From: Conchocele bisecta
Lineage: Eukaryota; Mollusca; Bivalvia; Lucinida; Thyasiridae
Assembly (NCBI GenBank): GCA_029237695.1
Contig: CM055278.1
Coordinates: 71,415,188 to 71,479,187, forward strand
Direction of reading: 5' to 3'
Length of the DNA stretch: 64,000 nt
Shown in pieces: positions 1-10,683 of this stretch. The notes under the pieces were generated by a model. It made no database searches, had not been told where the DNA came from, and was given only the letters and a program-made list of their open reading frames with translations. The first letter of the stretch is position 1; every line of letters starts with the position of its first letter. A program made the position numbers and the translations under genes.

Positions 1-368
1 TACGGAGCCCCGCAGGGGACATGGCTATTTTTTATGAATTCGTTCCCACGAAATAACAATTCATTCCCTCAAGTTAACAATTCGTTCACTCGAATTAACA
101 ATTCGTTCTCACGATATAACAATTCGTTCCCTCGACAATTCGTTTCCACGAAATGACAATTCGTTCCCTCGATTTAACAATTCGTTCCCTCGAATTAACA
201 ATTCGTTCCCACAAAATGACAATTCGTTCCCGTGGGAATGAATTGTTATTTCGTGGGAACGAATTGTTAAATTGAGGGAACGAATTGTTAATTCGTTAAT
301 TCATAGGAACGAACTGTTAAATTGAGGGAACGAATTGTTAATTCGAGGGAACGAATTGTTATATCGTG
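1..368. mobile_element. Family A foldback element, copy 1 (right end missing)
   Basis: Starts with the family A terminus TACGGAGCCCCGCAGGGGAC at base 1. The left arm repeats ATTCGTTCCC plus a 10-base linker; the right arm carries the reverse complement, GGGAACGAAT. The pattern breaks at about 368 without the expected right terminus. It has no coding capacity and is a non-autonomous foldback (MITE-like) element. The window edge hides any target duplication on the left. Confidence 0.85.
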
Positions 369-454
369 AGACAAAACAATAAATGTTTTACTTTTGGCCT
401 AAACGATCTAAATCTGTACGGTATTATAAGGCCAATGATCACGTCCACGCAATG

Positions 455-804
455 CTCCAGATAAGTTTTGTATCTAAATAGTAGTATACCCCCATATTTC
501 AAAATGAATGCGTAATTTACTTTTACAAATGTGTTTCACTCCTTATTAAACAGGGAACAAAATATAAAAAAAGAAAAATTCACTTATTTGAGCTGAAAAA
601 AAAGCAAACAGTAGCTCAACTAAGTAAATTTTCAACTTTATTACAATATTTTCACTACTCAATTTGAAAATCAATGCGTATTTTAACATTGCTGTGAGTA
701 TTTTGTACTCCCGCTGTTGATAATCAATGCGTATTCTGCTAAAACAAGTGCGTAATATACGCCAATACGCCAATACGCCAATACGCGCCTTATCTGGAGC
801 TCTG
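455..804. mobile_element. Family E element, copy 1
   Basis: Bounded by GCTCCAGATAAG and its inverse CTTATCTGGAGC. The interior has 'AATGCGTA' segments and an inverted pair around AGCTCAAATAAGTGAA / TTCACTTATTTGAGCT. The same interior recurs at 7768-8025 and 34618-34972. Short open frames inside are repeat-derived, not genes. Confidence 0.75.
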
Positions 805-1011
805 TCATTGGTTGGTGTCAGTTGTACCTCCTGCTGCTATAATGGACGGTAATGAACACTGTTGCTGACGTACAAGTAATATGTAACAAGCCACGACAAC
901 TACAGGCTCACTTACTTCGTTTTGGGCAGTGTGGCTTCTGATCATCTAGGAAATTTCTGCAGTCCGATGTGGAAATGAATGATGCTTAACGGCCCATCGA
1001 CACAAACGAGT

Positions 1012-1237
1012 ACATTGGAACATCTCTAAACCGGACACCAAGAAAACACATAATTATGATCTTAGTTTTTAAGAGTTTCTTGGTAATTTAGCTACGGTGA
1101 TAACGTATGTTCGCATGTGATCGCATAGCACACGGCTATGGCTCAGAACGATGAAATACGTGATTTACAGTGAAATCTCTCTAAACCGGACACCCTGTGG
1201 ACCTCCCAGTGTGTCCGGTTTAGAGAGGTTGCACTGT
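1012..1237. mobile_element. Family B element, long form, copy 1
   Basis: Left end has CTCTAAACCGGACACC, then a roughly 150-base interior (motifs TTTCTTGGTAATTTA and GATCGCATAGCACAC), then a terminal hairpin CTCTAAACCGGACACC...GTGTCCGGTTTAGAGAGG ending CACTGT. The same layout occurs at 36297-36503 and 55871-56070. Non-coding MITE-like element. Confidence 0.8.
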
Positions 1238-1435
1238 ATTACGTGTGTGTAATTACGGCCCAAAATCCGATATGGATCTATTTTGTTGGTATTAAAGGAA
1301 TAACGAATGTTTTCCCAGCTCATATGCGAACGATGTAGGCCCTGGTAAAACTGCGCTTGCACTCATTTGTGCAGCGGTTGGACACGATATAGAGAATACC
1401 AGGCTATTGTATTTTGATATTAAGTTTATCAGGCA

Positions 1436-1512
1436 AGGCTAGGAAACGCGTAGGAATTCCGAGGCTTGCCGAGGAATTCCTACCGTTTCCGAGCCGAGCC
1501 TGATTAAGAAAT
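1436..1512. repeat. Family Q hairpin repeat, copy 1
   Basis: Imperfect palindrome with GTAGGAATTCC and GGAATTCCTACC separated by GAGGCTTGCC, flanked by GGCAAGGCTAGGAAACG and its inverse. Related hairpins occur at about 39290-39395 and 44190-44285. Confidence 0.6.
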
Positions 1513-1848
1513 TAGACTGATTGCATGTCATACCTGACTAGATCATAAAAATCTGACAATATAGTTAATGACTGGTATACTGGTTCGTTTATGTACAAGT
1601 TAGATCACGGTTCGTGAGCTAAAGCTGCCGATTATCTCCTCGTACATGCGGACAAACATGATCTAACGTATTTACCACATCATCATGTACATATCTTGCA
1701 CACGAGCTGTGTTAACACAGAAACAACAAATGTGTCAAATGTGTGATCATAATTGCGAACATGTGGTGTATACCTTGGTTAGACTGCCTATAACTTCCTG
1801 TTTGACCGTTCTCATAGTCATACTGTAGCAGAGATATATCGTGAATTT

Positions 1849-1919
1849 ACAGTGGAATCTCTCTGAAACGGACACCCTGGGAGGTCCCCAGGGTGTCCGT
1901 TTTAGAGAGATTGCACTGT
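1849..1919. mobile_element. Family B hairpin, short form
   Basis: A roughly 70-base near-perfect hairpin beginning ACAGTGGAATCTCTCT and ending AGAGAGATTGCACTGT. The loop side reads CACCCTGGGAGGTCCCCAGG. It corresponds to the terminal hairpin of the long form without its interior. Confidence 0.8.
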
Positions 1920-1954
1920 TTATGCATTCAGATACTTATAATTCGCCCTAATTC

Positions 1955-2125
1955 TTAAGCTAATCGCTGGCCAGTATTGCGTTCCATTGAATGCATGTAT
2001 TATAAGATTAAACCCAAATAAGTTACATATTACCAGATGTAGTGCCTGCCTGTTCAACAGGAAATGGAAAATCAATACTCGGATGGGGGACTGTATTAAA
2101 AACTTGGCAATTTATAAGTATGCTA
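1955..2125 (+). mobile_element. 5S-rRNA-like short repeat (candidate SINE), copy 1
   Basis: Contains AATACTCGGATGGGGGACTG at 2074-2093, resembling the conserved 3' part of 5S rRNA (GTACTTGGATGGGAGACCGC is the eukaryotic pattern). Upstream are AAGCTAATCGCTGGCCAGTAT and AATAAGTTA. A second copy with the same order of segments is at 61780-61950. 5S-headed SINEs are known in animals; assignment here is inference from a degenerate match. Confidence 0.4.
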
Positions 2126-2129
2126 TTGT

Positions 2130-2210
2130 TCACATATTGACTTTCTAATGAACTAAATGCTGCGCTCCCTCGCATTTAATTCCTTAATGTCAACAATAAC
2201 GTATACCTAT
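2130..2210. repeat. Short hairpin next to the 5S-like repeat
   Basis: Inverted halves around GAACTAAATGCTGCG and CGCATTTAATTCC, with outer TTGTTCACATATTG against its inverse CAACAATAACG-type end. The same hairpin is complete at 9520-9622 and partial at 61968-62055, next to the second 5S-like copy. Confidence 0.6.
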
Positions 2211-2526
2211 GATATACATGACATGAGTGCCCTTTGTAATCATGAACCAACATATTTTAGCATATACCTATATGCACTATAGCGACAGTGTGGAGTTAGC
2301 AACGCATCAAACTTTAAAAACACTATGTGGGCTTAGTATTTTGGGTGTCAGGTTAATATATGTTCTACTGCATCAACAATTAACTATTGCATTTGTAATA
2401 TGCCGTACTATAATGGGCCTATTTATGGGTGCGTGATGTTTATTTTTCCCATTTTATTTCCTGAGTATCATATGTCACGGAATGCATTGTTGAACCGCAT
2501 ATTGTTCATCAAGGCTTAGTGTTCAC

Positions 2527-2650
2527 TTTTCACACGTGTACAATGCCGGCTTCTTTTCTCACGTGGACATTACCGGCTTCGTCTCACACGTGTACAATGT
2601 CGGCTTCTTTTCACACGTGGACATTGCCGGCTTCTTTTCACACGTGAACG
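2527..2650. repeat. 27-bp tandem array with five CACGTG E-boxes
   Basis: CACGTG occurs at 2533, 2560, 2587, 2614 and 2641, exactly 27 bases apart. The spacer is GGACATTGCCGGCTTCTTTT-like. CACGTG is the palindromic site for bHLH factors such as MYC, USF and CLOCK, but no promoter or gene is visible nearby, so function is unknown. Confidence 0.85.
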
Positions 2651-2734
2651 CTAAACGTTGACGAACAATAAGCGGTTCTACAATGCATTACATATATACT
2701 TGGTATAAAAACCGCTTCATATGTAGATACGGCA

Positions 2735-3062
2735 GAGCTACAGATTAAGGTGCGTATTTGCGTAAATACCCAATTAAAATTGCCAAAAACCCAATTGAAA
2801 TCAGAAGTACTGAGTATCAAAAAACAATGAAAAATGTGTGGTATCTTTATCATGCTACAGAAAACAATAAACAGACCACACATCTAATGAAATACCAAGA
2901 TGTGTTTTCATTTAGAAGCAAACTATTTAATAAGTGCGGTCTGCTGATGTGTAAACAGTAGTGTGATTCTATTTTACCCAATTAAAATTTTGAAATACCT
3001 AATTGCTTCAGAAATGATGGGGTGACAATACTCAATTACTAATTCCTTATCTGGAGCCCTGT
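2735..3062. mobile_element. Family F element, copy 1
   Basis: Left end GAGCTACAGATTAAGG and right end CCTTATCTGGAGCCCTGTA form degenerate inverted termini. The interior has ACCCAATTAAAATTGCC, AAACAATAAACAGACCACA and ACCCAATTAAAATTTTG. Related copies lie at 4178, 19327 and 20836. Terminal sequence is shared with family E, so the two are probably related. Confidence 0.7.
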
Positions 3063-3168
3063 ATACGCATGCATAGCTGGGTCTACATTGATCGCAACTA
3101 CGAGAAATGCATTTTTCTTAGGAGCCTCACATGTTCAACCGCATCTATCAAACAGCTTTCGTCCTATC

Positions 3169-3475
3169 AGTAGCCTATTTCATCAACATTGCAAAGCATA
3201 CTTTACTAGCAAAGTATACTTTGAGGGAGTAATCATTTATTTTTCCTGAAATGCATTATTTCATATAGAACTAACAAATGCATATATTTCATGATTAAAA
3301 GTATGCAGAATTATTATACTGAATGTATTACATTATCACAGCCAAATTGGCTGTGATAATGTAATAAATTCAGTATAATAAAAATTATTAAATTTATCAT
3401 AAAATTGAAAATTTCTCCCTCAAAGTATACTTTGCTACTAAAATATACTTTGCAATGTTGATTAAATGGTCTACT
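3169..3475. mobile_element. Family D foldback element, copy 1
   Basis: Left end AGTAGCCTATTTCATCAACA, then CAAAGTATACTTTGAGGGAG. The centre is a hairpin of TTACATTATCACAGCCAA and TTGGCTGTGATAATGTAA. Right end GCAATGTTGATTAAATGGTC. Other copies at 6591, 18253 and 30876. Target duplication was not clear. Confidence 0.8.
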
Positions 3476-3729
3476 GATATATTACTACCAAGGACTAGTT
3501 TCCTCGTGAATAGACAATGCGAAATTCGAGCAGTTTATTTCGAGATATACAAAATCCATTATTGTGGCTCATATTCATATAAATTGTCTTTTATGTTAGT
3601 TCATAAATATATGAAATTTAATACACCAAGGAGGTCGGTAGGAATTGCTGTGTATAAGCCGATGTTTACGACTATGTAAGATAGAGAAATAATTATGTAT
3701 TCAATACGTATAACGAGAAACACAATGTG
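3476..3729. other. No recognisable feature
   Basis: A 74-codon frame overlaps this stretch but shows no domain, splice context or similarity that I recognise. I treat it as chance. Confidence 0.4.
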
Positions 3730-3967
3730 TATGTGGCTGTGACTGGAGAAATGGGGCTTATGGGTTTTGCGACCAGTGTAGATTCAGATCAGCCTGTGCA
3801 TCCGCAGTCTGATCAGGATCTGCACTGTTCGCCGTTCCATCAATGAAACAGCCGTCATGCGTAGGACTAGCAATGTAGATCGTTATCAGGCTACATTTGA
3901 CAGGGGTATGCTATTTGAACAGGAGCTAACAAATCCCATAAGCCCCATTTCTCCAGTCACAACCACA
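3730..3967. mobile_element. Family C foldback element, copy 1
   Basis: Starts GTGGCTGTGACTGGAGAAAT and ends with its inverse ATTTCTCCAGTCACAACCAC. Inside, GACCAGTGTAGATTCAGATC and GATCAGGATCTGCACTGTTC form inner arms. This is the commonest foldback in the window, with other copies or fragments at 16659, 22225, 24572, 34245, 36897, 55140, 56735, 58007 and 59510. Confidence 0.8.
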
Positions 3968-4177
3968 TGTAAGACAGCTCGCTAATGTTCATATCAACAC
4001 TGATATACATTTGTAACAGAATGACACCAACAAAGATGTCAGTTTCTTATTGACCCAACAAACTGTGTTAATTTCTATCACGTGAACAAAAAGAGTTATT
4101 GACTCGCTTTTACAGAAAACAAACGAAAATCATTTTAAGACGCGAAAATATGTGTGATTTCTATAATATAATATACC

Positions 4178-4377
4178 AGAGCTCAAGATAAGGTACGTAT
4201 TTGCTTAAATACCCAATTAAAATTTCCAAAAACCCAATTGAAATTAGAAGTAGTGCGTAAAAGCAATGATAAATTTGTGATATCTTTATCATGCTACAGA
4301 AAACAATAAACAGACCACAAGTATAGCATATTTTTCTTATTTTTCCATGAAAACACATCTTGGTATTTCATTACTGA
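4178..4377. mobile_element. Family F element, copy 2 (right part absent)
   Basis: Repeats the left half of family F: ACCCAATTAAAATTTCC, AAACAATAAACAGACCACA and GAAAACACATCTTGGTATTT. It then runs directly into a 31-bp tandem array. Confidence 0.65.
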
Positions 4378-4378
4378 G

Positions 4379-4630
4379 TTAACTTATCACGCTATGTCGA
4401 CATATTGTGTTAACTTATCAGGTTAGGTCGACATATTGTGTTAACTTATCACGTTATGTCGACAGGTTCTGTTAAGCTATGACGGTATGTCGGTTTGTTG
4501 CAATAACTTTTCACATTATGTTGACTTGTGATATCTTATTACGTTATGTCGACATAATTTATCTCCACATGTCGACATAGTTTCACGTTATGTCGTGATG
4601 TTTAAGTCGACGTGTTGCGATAAATTATGT
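4379..4630. repeat. 31-bp degenerate tandem repeat
   Basis: Unit TTAACTTATCACGTTATGTC plus GACATATTGTG; starts at 4379, 4410 and 4441 are exactly 31 bases apart. Later units decay but keep ATGTCGACAT-like cores up to about 4630. Confidence 0.75.
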
Positions 4631-4899
4631 GAATATGTCAACATCTCGATGGCAAACATATGCCACCATAAAATACAATCTGAACCCCATATAACATAAC
4701 TTGAACAGACTAATGTGCATCTAGAAGTTTCCTGCATGGATTACACGCATTCCATATATATGTATGCGTGTGTGTATGTTTACTAAAACACAAAACTAAA
4801 ACAACATATTCGCCACACACATCAATCACCATCAATCGCCCAGTCACCGTTGTGTGCATTATAACGGGCGATCATTAAAATGCTAAATTACATTTTTAT

Positions 4900-5110
4900 C
4901 GTCTGCTGTTTATGCTTCATTGTCCATTTTTCTCATTAAACACGTGGTTTTGCAGTACTTTAGAATCATTTCCATTGGAAATGATTCTATCATTTCCATT
5001 GGAAATGATTCTAATGTGCTGCAAACTAATGTTTTTCACTACGAAATCAGACAAAATATAACACAACAGCAGACGACAATATTCGGTTCCCGCCTTTTAA
5101 TGGTTAAAAC
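4900..5110. repeat. Foldback repeat with AGAATCATTTCCATTGGAAA core
   Basis: The palindrome TTTCCATTGGAAATGATTCT is directly duplicated at 4965-5013. Flanks (TTTGCAGTACTTTAG / CTAATGTGCTGCAAA) are inverted. Versions at about 17950-18085 and 19535-19620 share the tail AACAGCAGACGACA. Confidence 0.6.
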
Positions 5111-5664
5111 GCGGCGTAAAAACTCGGAGCTTGCCCCGAGTGGTAAAATCTATTACACATACTGTATATATCAGTCATTTGCGTGTTTAAGTGACGAAAG
5201 CCGTCACAAATGTAAATCCTTTATGCAAATACATGAACAGCCAGCGATATGCCATCATACGGTGAAATGTAAATGACTGTATAGAAAATTATAAATACTT
5301 GAGTTCGTTGTATTACGGCCTATATTGAGTATGAACAATTAGAAATGATTTTGCTATTTCTCCTAATTCTCAACGAAAGCATACGGTGTGACCACTCATT
5401 TGAACCGTCTCGATGAGAATGAAATGAAATAATTATTTGAAAAATTCCGTCTGTAAAATTGAGTATCGTCAAAAGGTGTATAAATGTTGACGTGTTTACG
5501 AGGTGTTTACGTGTATAAATGTTGAGCTGATACGTTATTGCATCAGACGCGATATCGTATAACAACGAATATCATATTGCATCCTTCCCATATTAAAATG
5601 TTCGATACATAAGAGGATATTCGCTATAATACATAAGAGGATATTGCAATACCTATCTTCAAGG
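5111..5664. other. Non-coding stretch with a partial foldback
   Basis: At 5330-5385 an inverted pair TTGAGTATGAACAATTAGAA / TTCTCCTAATTCTCAA is visible. At 5386-5420 ACCACTCATTTGAACCGTCT resembles half of the family Y palindrome (29283, 59300). A direct repeat CATAAGAGGATATTCG / CATAAGAGGATATTGC lies at 5610-5650. No gene seen. Confidence 0.4.
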
Positions 5665-6010
5665 TGCATGATCACATGGTTACAACAACAACAACGTCGC
5701 CCACTCCAAAGTAACTATTATTTGATATTTTCCTTAATATGTTCATGAGATGTATTTGGTGGTCCATGGAGTTTGGCACAGACTTATGTCGTTTTTGCAA
5801 AGAATCGGTTTCCGTGTCGCAAAAACGACATAAGTTTGGGCGAAAATACAGGGACCACCAAATGCAGATTAACAAGACGCGTTTGATGTGCCATATTTCA
5901 TAAAAATCCGTTACGTAATAAGGACAATATAAAATAATACGTACTTTCAATCGGATGGATTCTGGAAGTTTCAGTACTTGTTGTGGTTGTTAGTACCACG
6001 TGATCATACA
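5665..6010. mobile_element. Family U foldback element, copy 1
   Basis: Left arm GGTGCATGATCACATGGTTA, right arm ACCACGTGATCATACACC, centre TTGCAAAGAATCGGTTTCCG and GCAAAAACGACATAAGTTTG. A second copy is at 30390-30815. Confidence 0.65.
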
Positions 6011-6590
6011 CCTTGAATATTAAACTATGTTCGCTATAATACATAAGATCATATTGCAACACGTATGGTGCAAATGCATGATACTGTGGTTTGTAAATGA
6101 GCCCTTACTGACTTAGGCTCTATAATACGTATTATTCCTATATTAAGTCATATAAGTCATATAAGTCATTGGACTTAATTTCTCCGCGCTTCCTCGTGTT
6201 TACATAAATTATTAACGATCATGAATTGGCCTGGTGTTGTTATGACCCTGAACAATGGTTTCAATGATATAGTGCCATCATCTATCAGACTATATTTACG
6301 AATACGTTCAATTAAAATCATTGTATACATACTACACAATGCAACTGGGTATTCCAATTAAGGTTATATCATTCTGGTGAGCATATGCCCTACCCTGAAC
6401 CCCAATAGTTTGTATCAATAATATATAACTGGATCTGCCATGCTGTAGTATTTTGTACATATGCCATCCTTAACAGAATCAAAGTACTGAAAGAACTGAA
6501 ACTGTATCGCCAAAATGTAGGAAAGTGTGCCTGGCTGCCTGCCCGCACTGATGATGTCCCCATTGGCTGCCTTTATAGCATTCTTCATTT
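6011..6590. other. No recognisable feature
   Basis: AT-rich sequence with a short direct repeat of AAGTCATAT near 6145-6170. Frames here are short and lack recognisable protein features. Confidence 0.4.
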
Positions 6591-6875
6591 GTAGCCTATT
6601 TCACCAACATTGCAAAGTATACTTTAGTAGCAAAGTATACTTTGAGGGAGAAATTTTCAATTTTATGATAAATTTATTAATTTTTATTATACTGAATTTA
6701 TTACATTATCACAGCCAAATTCAGTATAATAATTCTGCATACTTTTAATCATGAAATATATGCATTTGTTAGTTCTATATGAAATAATGCATTTCAGGAA
6801 AAATAAATGATTACTCCCTCAAAGTATACTTTGATAGTAAAGTATACTTTGCAATGTTGATGAAATAGGCTACTG
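6591..6875. mobile_element. Family D foldback element, copy 2
   Basis: Same termini as the copy at 3169 (GTAGCCTATTTCACCAACAT ... ATGTTGATGAAATAGGCTAC) with the asymmetric interior in the opposite orientation. One arm of the central GGCTGTGATAATG hairpin is missing. Confidence 0.8.
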
Positions 6876-6919
6876 GTGTGGGGTGCATTAATTACGCCCG
6901 TCGTAGACATACATATTAT

Positions 6920-7271
6920 TACGGAGCCCCGCAGCAGGGGACATGTTTTTTTTCATTAATTCGTTCCCACGAACAAACAATTAGTTCCCTCAATTCAACA
7001 ATTTGTTCCCTCGAATTAACAATTCCTTCCCACGAAATTAAAATTCGTTCCCTCAATTTAACAATCCGTTCCCTCGAATTAACAATTCAATCCCACGATA
7101 TAACAATTCGTTCCCACGAATTAAAAATTCGTTCCCGTGAGAACGAATTGTAATGAGGGAACGAATTGTTAATTCGTGGGAACGAATTGTTATTTCCTGG
7201 GAAAGAATTGTTAATTCGAGGGAATATTAATATTAATAAAAGAAAATCTAAGTCCCCTGCGGGGCTCCGTA
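6920..7271. mobile_element. Family A foldback element, copy 2 (both ends)
   Basis: Left terminus TACGGAGCCCCGCAG with a three-base CAG duplication, right terminus GCGGGGCTCCGTA. The arms consist of 21-base modules with ATTCGTTCCC (left) and GGGAACGAAT (right). No clear target duplication (flanks TATTAT and GCATTG differ). Confidence 0.85.
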
Positions 7272-7510
7272 GCATTGCAACCAATACTAAATTCGGTAAG
7301 AAAAACGGGCCAACGGCCATTGGCTTGACACGTTTTCTGGGCTCATGTACCCGGGTTTGGAAGGTGGGCGAGCCAATTCCTACCCTTAAATATAAGATCA
7401 AACAATCAAAGGCGCAGTACGTCAGGGTGTTTAATAGCATCCAGAATCCAACGGTCAAAATGGCTGATCAAGACTGAGTTTAGATGTAAAATACAGATTT
7501 AGTATGTTTA
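7272..7510. repeat. Dispersed repeat containing CCATTGGCTTGACAC
   Basis: GCATTGCAACCAATACTAAA, CATTGGCTTGACACG and CCGGGTTTGGAAGGT recur in order at 21228-21345. The right end (GGCGAGCCAATTCCTACCCTTAAATAT) is inverted at 16415-16465. Open frames across it are incidental. Confidence 0.55.
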
Positions 7511-7767
7511 CACAGTGGAACCTCTCTAAACCGGACACCCTGTGAACGACCAAGTGCTTAACTGTGTATGGTGTCATGACGATTTGTTAATTATGAATAA
7601 TAACGCTTAACATTATCACACAGTACACATGCATGTCTTGAAATAGTCTTAGTTTGTTTGCTTAATGGTGCTTAACGATCAATATCTAAGGCCGGGAAGA
7701 GTAGATATACTGTGAACATCTGTAAATCGGACACTCTGGGGACCTCGCTCCTTATTTAATGATTAAT
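7511..7767. repeat. Family B fragments
   Basis: CAGTGGAACCTCTCTAAACC at 7512 gives the left arm of a family B hairpin with no right arm. A decayed second fragment (CATCTGTAAATCGGACACTC) begins at about 7718. Confidence 0.6.
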
Positions 7768-8025
7768 CAGAGCTCCTGATAATGTGCGTATTGGCGTATT
7801 TTACGCAATTATTTTAGCAGAATACGCATTGATTATCAAAAGCGGGAGTACAAAAATACTCACAGCAATGTGAAAATACGTATTGATTTAAAAATTCTGT
7901 AATAAAGTTGAAAATTTACTTAGTTGAGCTGTAAAAAGCAAACAGTGTGTTTGGTTTTTGCAGCTCAAATAAGTGAATTTTTAAATGTGTTTTTTTATTT
8001 ATATAATGTGTTCTCTGTTGAATAA
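7768..8025. mobile_element. Family E element, copy 2
   Basis: Inverted orientation relative to the copy at 455; contains GTGCGTATTGGCGTATTTTA and GAATACGCATTGATTATCAA. It abuts the 51-bp tandem array. Confidence 0.7.
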
Positions 8026-8041
8026 GGAAGACACTCAATAA

Positions 8042-8420
8042 TACATGTGTAAATGTGTAGTTTACGGGTGGTGTGGGATACGTACTGAAGTTGACATGTG
8101 TAAATGTGTAGACTACGGGTGGTGTGGGATACGTACTGAAGTTGACATGTGTAAATGTGTAGACTACGGGTGGTGTGGGATACGTACTGAAGTTGACATG
8201 TGTAAATGTGTAGACTACGGGTAAATGTGTAGACTACGGGTGGTGTGGGATACGTACTGAAGTAGACATGTGTAAATGTGTAGACTACGGGTGGTGTGGG
8301 ATACGTACTGAAGTTGACATGTGTAAATGTGTAGACTACGGGTGGTGTGGGATACGTACTGAAGTTGACATGTGTAAATGTGTAGACTACGGGTGGTGTG
8401 GGATACGTACTGAAGTTCAC
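8042..8420. repeat. 51-bp tandem array (about 7 units)
   Basis: Unit contains GACATGTGTAAATGTGTAGA followed by CTACGGGTGGTGTGGGATAC and GTACTGAAGTT. One partial unit (about 8205-8222) interrupts it. Because 51 is divisible by 3, long open frames appear on both strands (up to 141 codons); these are repeat artefacts. Confidence 0.9.
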
Positions 8421-8907
8421 ATGCAGACAGCAGCGTCCTTCTACAGTTTTCTAACATGGCAATTCCTTTCGAATTGAGAGTTTTCGCAGTATAAAAAATG
8501 GAACAAACATCAGTAAATATTTAAAATTATACTGAAGAATTTATACAAACACCATATGCACATATACGCCAACACGTACTTGTCAATAAACATACTTAAC
8601 TTCACCCTTGTAGTAATTTGAGACGGACATTTAGAACCAATATCGCCCAACTATTCTATTATAAAAATATGGCATAGTTTCTTTGTGCTCTTGAAAATTA
8701 TTAATGAAACCAATGTTTGGTTAGATCTGGAACAGTTCAACTGGCATTGTACTTGTTTCATACTTTTAGAAACGGTCGTATTCAATGCGACATTGTAAAT
8801 CGCTATTCAAATATGTTCATATAGAATTTCAGCTTTCAAGAGTCTGTATTTAGATACGGTTCTGTGATTTATTTGGAAATCAAGTCCATTGGAATCAAAT
8901 CATAACT
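8421..8907. other. No recognisable feature
   Basis: Unique-looking AT-rich sequence between a tandem array and a foldback element; no plausible exon. Confidence 0.4.
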
Positions 8908-9341
8908 ACTGTCTGTTCCACGTTTTGCTGCCGACGAACATTTGGCCATTAAACACATTAAATCTAAAAAAATATTTAAAAGTAAGTACTTTTTCATCAA
9001 TAACAAAAAAGTCACCCTACCCCCAAAAATTATTTTAATGAAATTCCATCAAATATTGATTTTATTGCAAAAAAAACGATTTTCCTATGGGAATTTAACA
9101 TGGGGAGTCAATTTGACTCCGAAACCTGGCGAGATAGCTTGAAAATGGTGTAACTAAGAAAACAAAAGTATAAAAAAATATTTTAAAACAAATCTATTTT
9201 TAGCCCCCATGTTTTCGGGGAGGGTGACTTTTTTGTTATTGATAAAAAAGGATGTACTTACTTTTAAATATTTTTTAGAAATAATGTGCTTACATGTAAT
9301 AGCCAAAAGTTCGTCGGCAGCAAAACGTGGAACAGACAGTA
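8908..9341. mobile_element. Family W long foldback element
   Basis: Termini ACTGTCTGTTCCACGTTTTG and CAAAACGTGGAACAGACAGT are exact inverses. Arms of about 150 bases continue through GCTGCCGACGAAC, TTTAAAAGTAAGTAC and AAAAAAGTCACCCT. The roughly 120-base centre is unpaired. Solo ends occur at about 17803, 33640 and 49930. No coding capacity. Confidence 0.85.
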
Positions 9342-9519
9342 AATGTATATAGTATGCGTTGAGATGTGACCAGTCAGTCACCTGTGTGTTTGGCCTTTTG
9401 TTAGAATAATTATTCAGGACTGGTCTATTATCGTTAAGGGTGAATCGTTGTATAGATACATCTGAAAAATAGTGCTTCAAATCAGCACGGGGTTGTCAAT
9501 CTGTGGACAATACTTATCT

Positions 9520-9622
9520 TTATTGTTCACATATTGGATTTTTCAGGAACTAAATGCTGCGGTCGCTAGCGCTCCCTCGCATTTAATTCCTTAAAAATCC
9601 AATATATGAACAATAACGTATC
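9520..9622. repeat. Complete hairpin repeat (as at 2130)
   Basis: ATTGTTCACATATTGGATTT pairs with AAATCCAATATATGAACAAT. The centre CGGTCGCTAGCGCTCC is itself a small palindrome. Confidence 0.75.
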
Positions 9623-9666
9623 GGTGCATATACACTACAACAGTACTCCCGATTTGGTATATAATA

Positions 9667-9987
9667 TACGGAGCCCCGCAGGGGACATGGATTTTTTTTC
9701 TAACAATTTGTTCCCTCGAATTAACAATTCGTTCCCACGAAATGACATTCGTTCACTCAATTTAACAAATACGTTCCCTCGAATTAACAATTAATCCACG
9801 ATATAACAATTCGTTCCCACAAATTAACAATTCGTTCCCGTGGGAACGAATTATTCTTTCGTGGGAACAAATTGTTAAATTGAGGTAACGAATTGTTATA
9901 TCGTGGGAACGAATTGTTAATTCAAGGGAACGAATTGCTAAATTGAGGGAACGAATTGTTATTTCGTGGGAACGAATTAATAAAAAC
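9667..9987. mobile_element. Family A foldback element, copy 3 (right end missing)
   Basis: Begins TACGGAGCCCCGCAGGGGAC and follows the 21-base module pattern in both arms, ending GGGAACGAATTAATAAAAA without the GGGGCTCCGTA terminus. Confidence 0.85.
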
Positions 9988-10055
9988 TAGAACTGTGGCC
10001 TGTCGGCAAACGAATGCCCCCGCTGGCAGCCAAAGAAAACGAGGCATATTTGATT

Positions 10056-10425
10056 AGAAGTCATTTACCCGAGCGTTAAGGTTTCGAACGCACCAAGTCT
10101 GTGACCTTGACCCTGTGCTTAGCGGGAGCAGGACGAATGTGGATTTGTCACAGGGCGGTAGAGGACCATTGGAGCAATGCGTGTGTGAAATGTGAAGCAG
10201 ATCCGAGCAAGGAAACAGAAATTATAAGCCATTTACCCGAGCGTTAAGGTTTCAAACGCACCAAGTCTGTGACCTTGACCCTGGGCTTAGCGGGGGCGAG
10301 ACGAATGTGGATTTGTCACAGGGCGGTAGAGGAGCATTGGAGCAATGCGTGTGTGAAATGTGAAGCAGATCCAGCTAGGAAACAGAAATTATAAGCCATA
10401 TACCTGAGCGTTAAGGTCGTACGTA
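10056..10425. repeat. 168-bp tandem repeat (2.2 units)
   Basis: CATTTACCCGAGCGTTAAGG recurs at 10062, 10230 and (as CATATACCTGAG) 10397. The unit includes GTCTGTGACCTTGACCCTG and GCAATGCGTGTGTGAAATGT. A diverged single unit lies at 28365-28525. Confidence 0.85.
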
Positions 10426-10683
10426 CGGACGCCGGTAACACTATATGCCACACACCCCACCCCCCCTCACCATTCGGTGGCGGGGGCATAGAATTATACA
10501 AATTTCGCCACTGTTCGTATGATCAGGTAGACCGGCGACCTCAAAGTGAAACGGCATTAGCTAGCAGGTTCCAAGGTCATTACGTAAACAGTTATTTTAA
10601 ATAAATAATTGGTGCTATTATCGTGTGGTATTGACACTGTGTGTCTATATTATACATGCATGTAGGTAGTGTATTGTGTGAGT

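Noticed and set aside
1..368. Family A modules as a CRISPR array
   Set aside because: Repeats of 11 bases with 10-base linkers, in inverted arms, in a eukaryotic intron-bearing genome; no cas genes.
7995..8477. Frames of 141 and 80 codons with FSTYPTPPVVYTFTHV repeats
   Set aside because: Product of a 51-bp tandem array; 51 is a multiple of 3.
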